From: Candidatus Omnitrophota bacterium
Lineage (GTDB): Bacteria > Omnitrophota > Gorgyraeia > 2-02-FULL-51-18 > JAGOUK01
DNA length: 6,563 nucleotides
NCBI GenBank assembly: GCA_018061225.1
Contig: JAGOUK010000076.1
Location: 1-6,563, forward strand
Direction of reading: 5' to 3'
Made by a program: the position numbers and the translations under genes
Part shown: positions 6,322-6,563 of the stretch, piece by piece
Layout: every line of letters begins with the position of its first letter
How positions within the stretch are numbered: position 1 is the stretch's first letter
Notes under the pieces: generated by a model
What the model was told of the DNA's origin: nothing
The model's input: only the letters and a program-made list of their open reading frames with translations
Databases searched by the model: none

Positions 6322-6563
6322 ATGTGGCAGAACACCGTCAAGAATTTTGAAGCCAAAATGAAAAAAGCCGTTGAAGCAACCGCAGCCGAATTCGGCCGTT
6401 TGCGCACGGGCCGCGCGAATCCATCTTTGTTGGACACCGTGCGCGTGGACTATTACGGAGCTCTGACCCCCTTGAAGCAGTTGGCAACCATCTCGGCGCC
6501 TGAGCCGCGCATGATGGTGATTCAGCCCTTCGATGTCTCGGCGGTTGCCGCCATCGGTCAGGC
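6322..6563 (+). CDS. frr: Ribosome recycling factor, 3' end cut by the window
   Basis: RRF splits post-termination ribosomes together with EF-G. Only the first 80 codons and two bases are present; the family is about 185 residues. The visible part runs from the N-terminal helix of domain I into domain II. Clear signatures are LRTGRANPSLLD (about 27-38), VDYYGALTPLKQLA (about 42-55), and PEPRMMVIQPFD (about 60-71), all in the usual order and spacing. The start follows a good Shine-Dalgarno, and the protein opens with MWQNTVKNFEAKMKKAV, a normal N-terminus. The gene is not broken, only truncated by the window edge. Its place after pyrH is the usual one, and it is likely the last or near-last gene of the rpsB transcript, though what follows is out of view. 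Confidence 0.96.
   Translation, partial: MWQNTVKNFEAKMKKAVEATAAEFGRLRTGRANPSLLDTVRVDYYGALTPLKQLATISAPEPRMMVIQPFDVSAVAAIGQ

Overview
This is an ordinary-looking chromosomal segment of a Gram-negative bacterium (LpxB makes lipid A), moderately GC-rich by eye. It holds two functional blocks. The pairing of a Gfo/Idh/MocA oxidoreductase with lpxB, next to an MsbA-type transporter and the rpsB-tsf-pyrH-frr cluster, together with a short (195-residue) EF-Ts, fits poorly studied diderm phyla such as Omnitrophota or relatives better than a classical proteobacterium. That placement is an inference and is weak without a search.

Layout. Positions 1-36 hold a probable terminator for the minus-strand unit. 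lpxB (45-1190) and a GnnA-like oxidoreductase gene (1171-2118) lie on the minus strand, overlap by 20 bp, and are probably co-transcribed from a promoter just upstream of 2118. The 51-bp gap at 2119-2169 is a divergent promoter region. From it a plus-strand gene for an MsbA-type ABC exporter (2170-3984) is read. A 244-bp AT-rich spacer and leader follows. It contains a good sigma70-type promoter (4074-4102) and a leader that could fold in alternative ways. Then comes a tightly packed plus-strand cluster: rpsB (4229-4984), tsf (4991-5578), pyrH (5586-6302) and frr (6322 to the window end, truncated). Gaps are only 6, 7 and 19 nt.

How the genes work together. LpxB makes the disaccharide core of lipid A. 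The oxidoreductase may supply a 3-keto UDP-sugar for a 2,3-diamino lipid A variant. The exporter would flip the finished lipid across the inner membrane. The second block supplies ribosomal protein S2, elongation factor Ts, UMP kinase and ribosome recycling factor, a conserved growth-linked grouping.

I found no mobile element, CRISPR array, tRNA, rRNA or clearly novel system. The points most worth a second look are the lpxB/GnnA-like pairing, the compact divergent promoters that predict almost leaderless mRNAs, and the rpsB leader with mutually exclusive hairpins and a TTG start.
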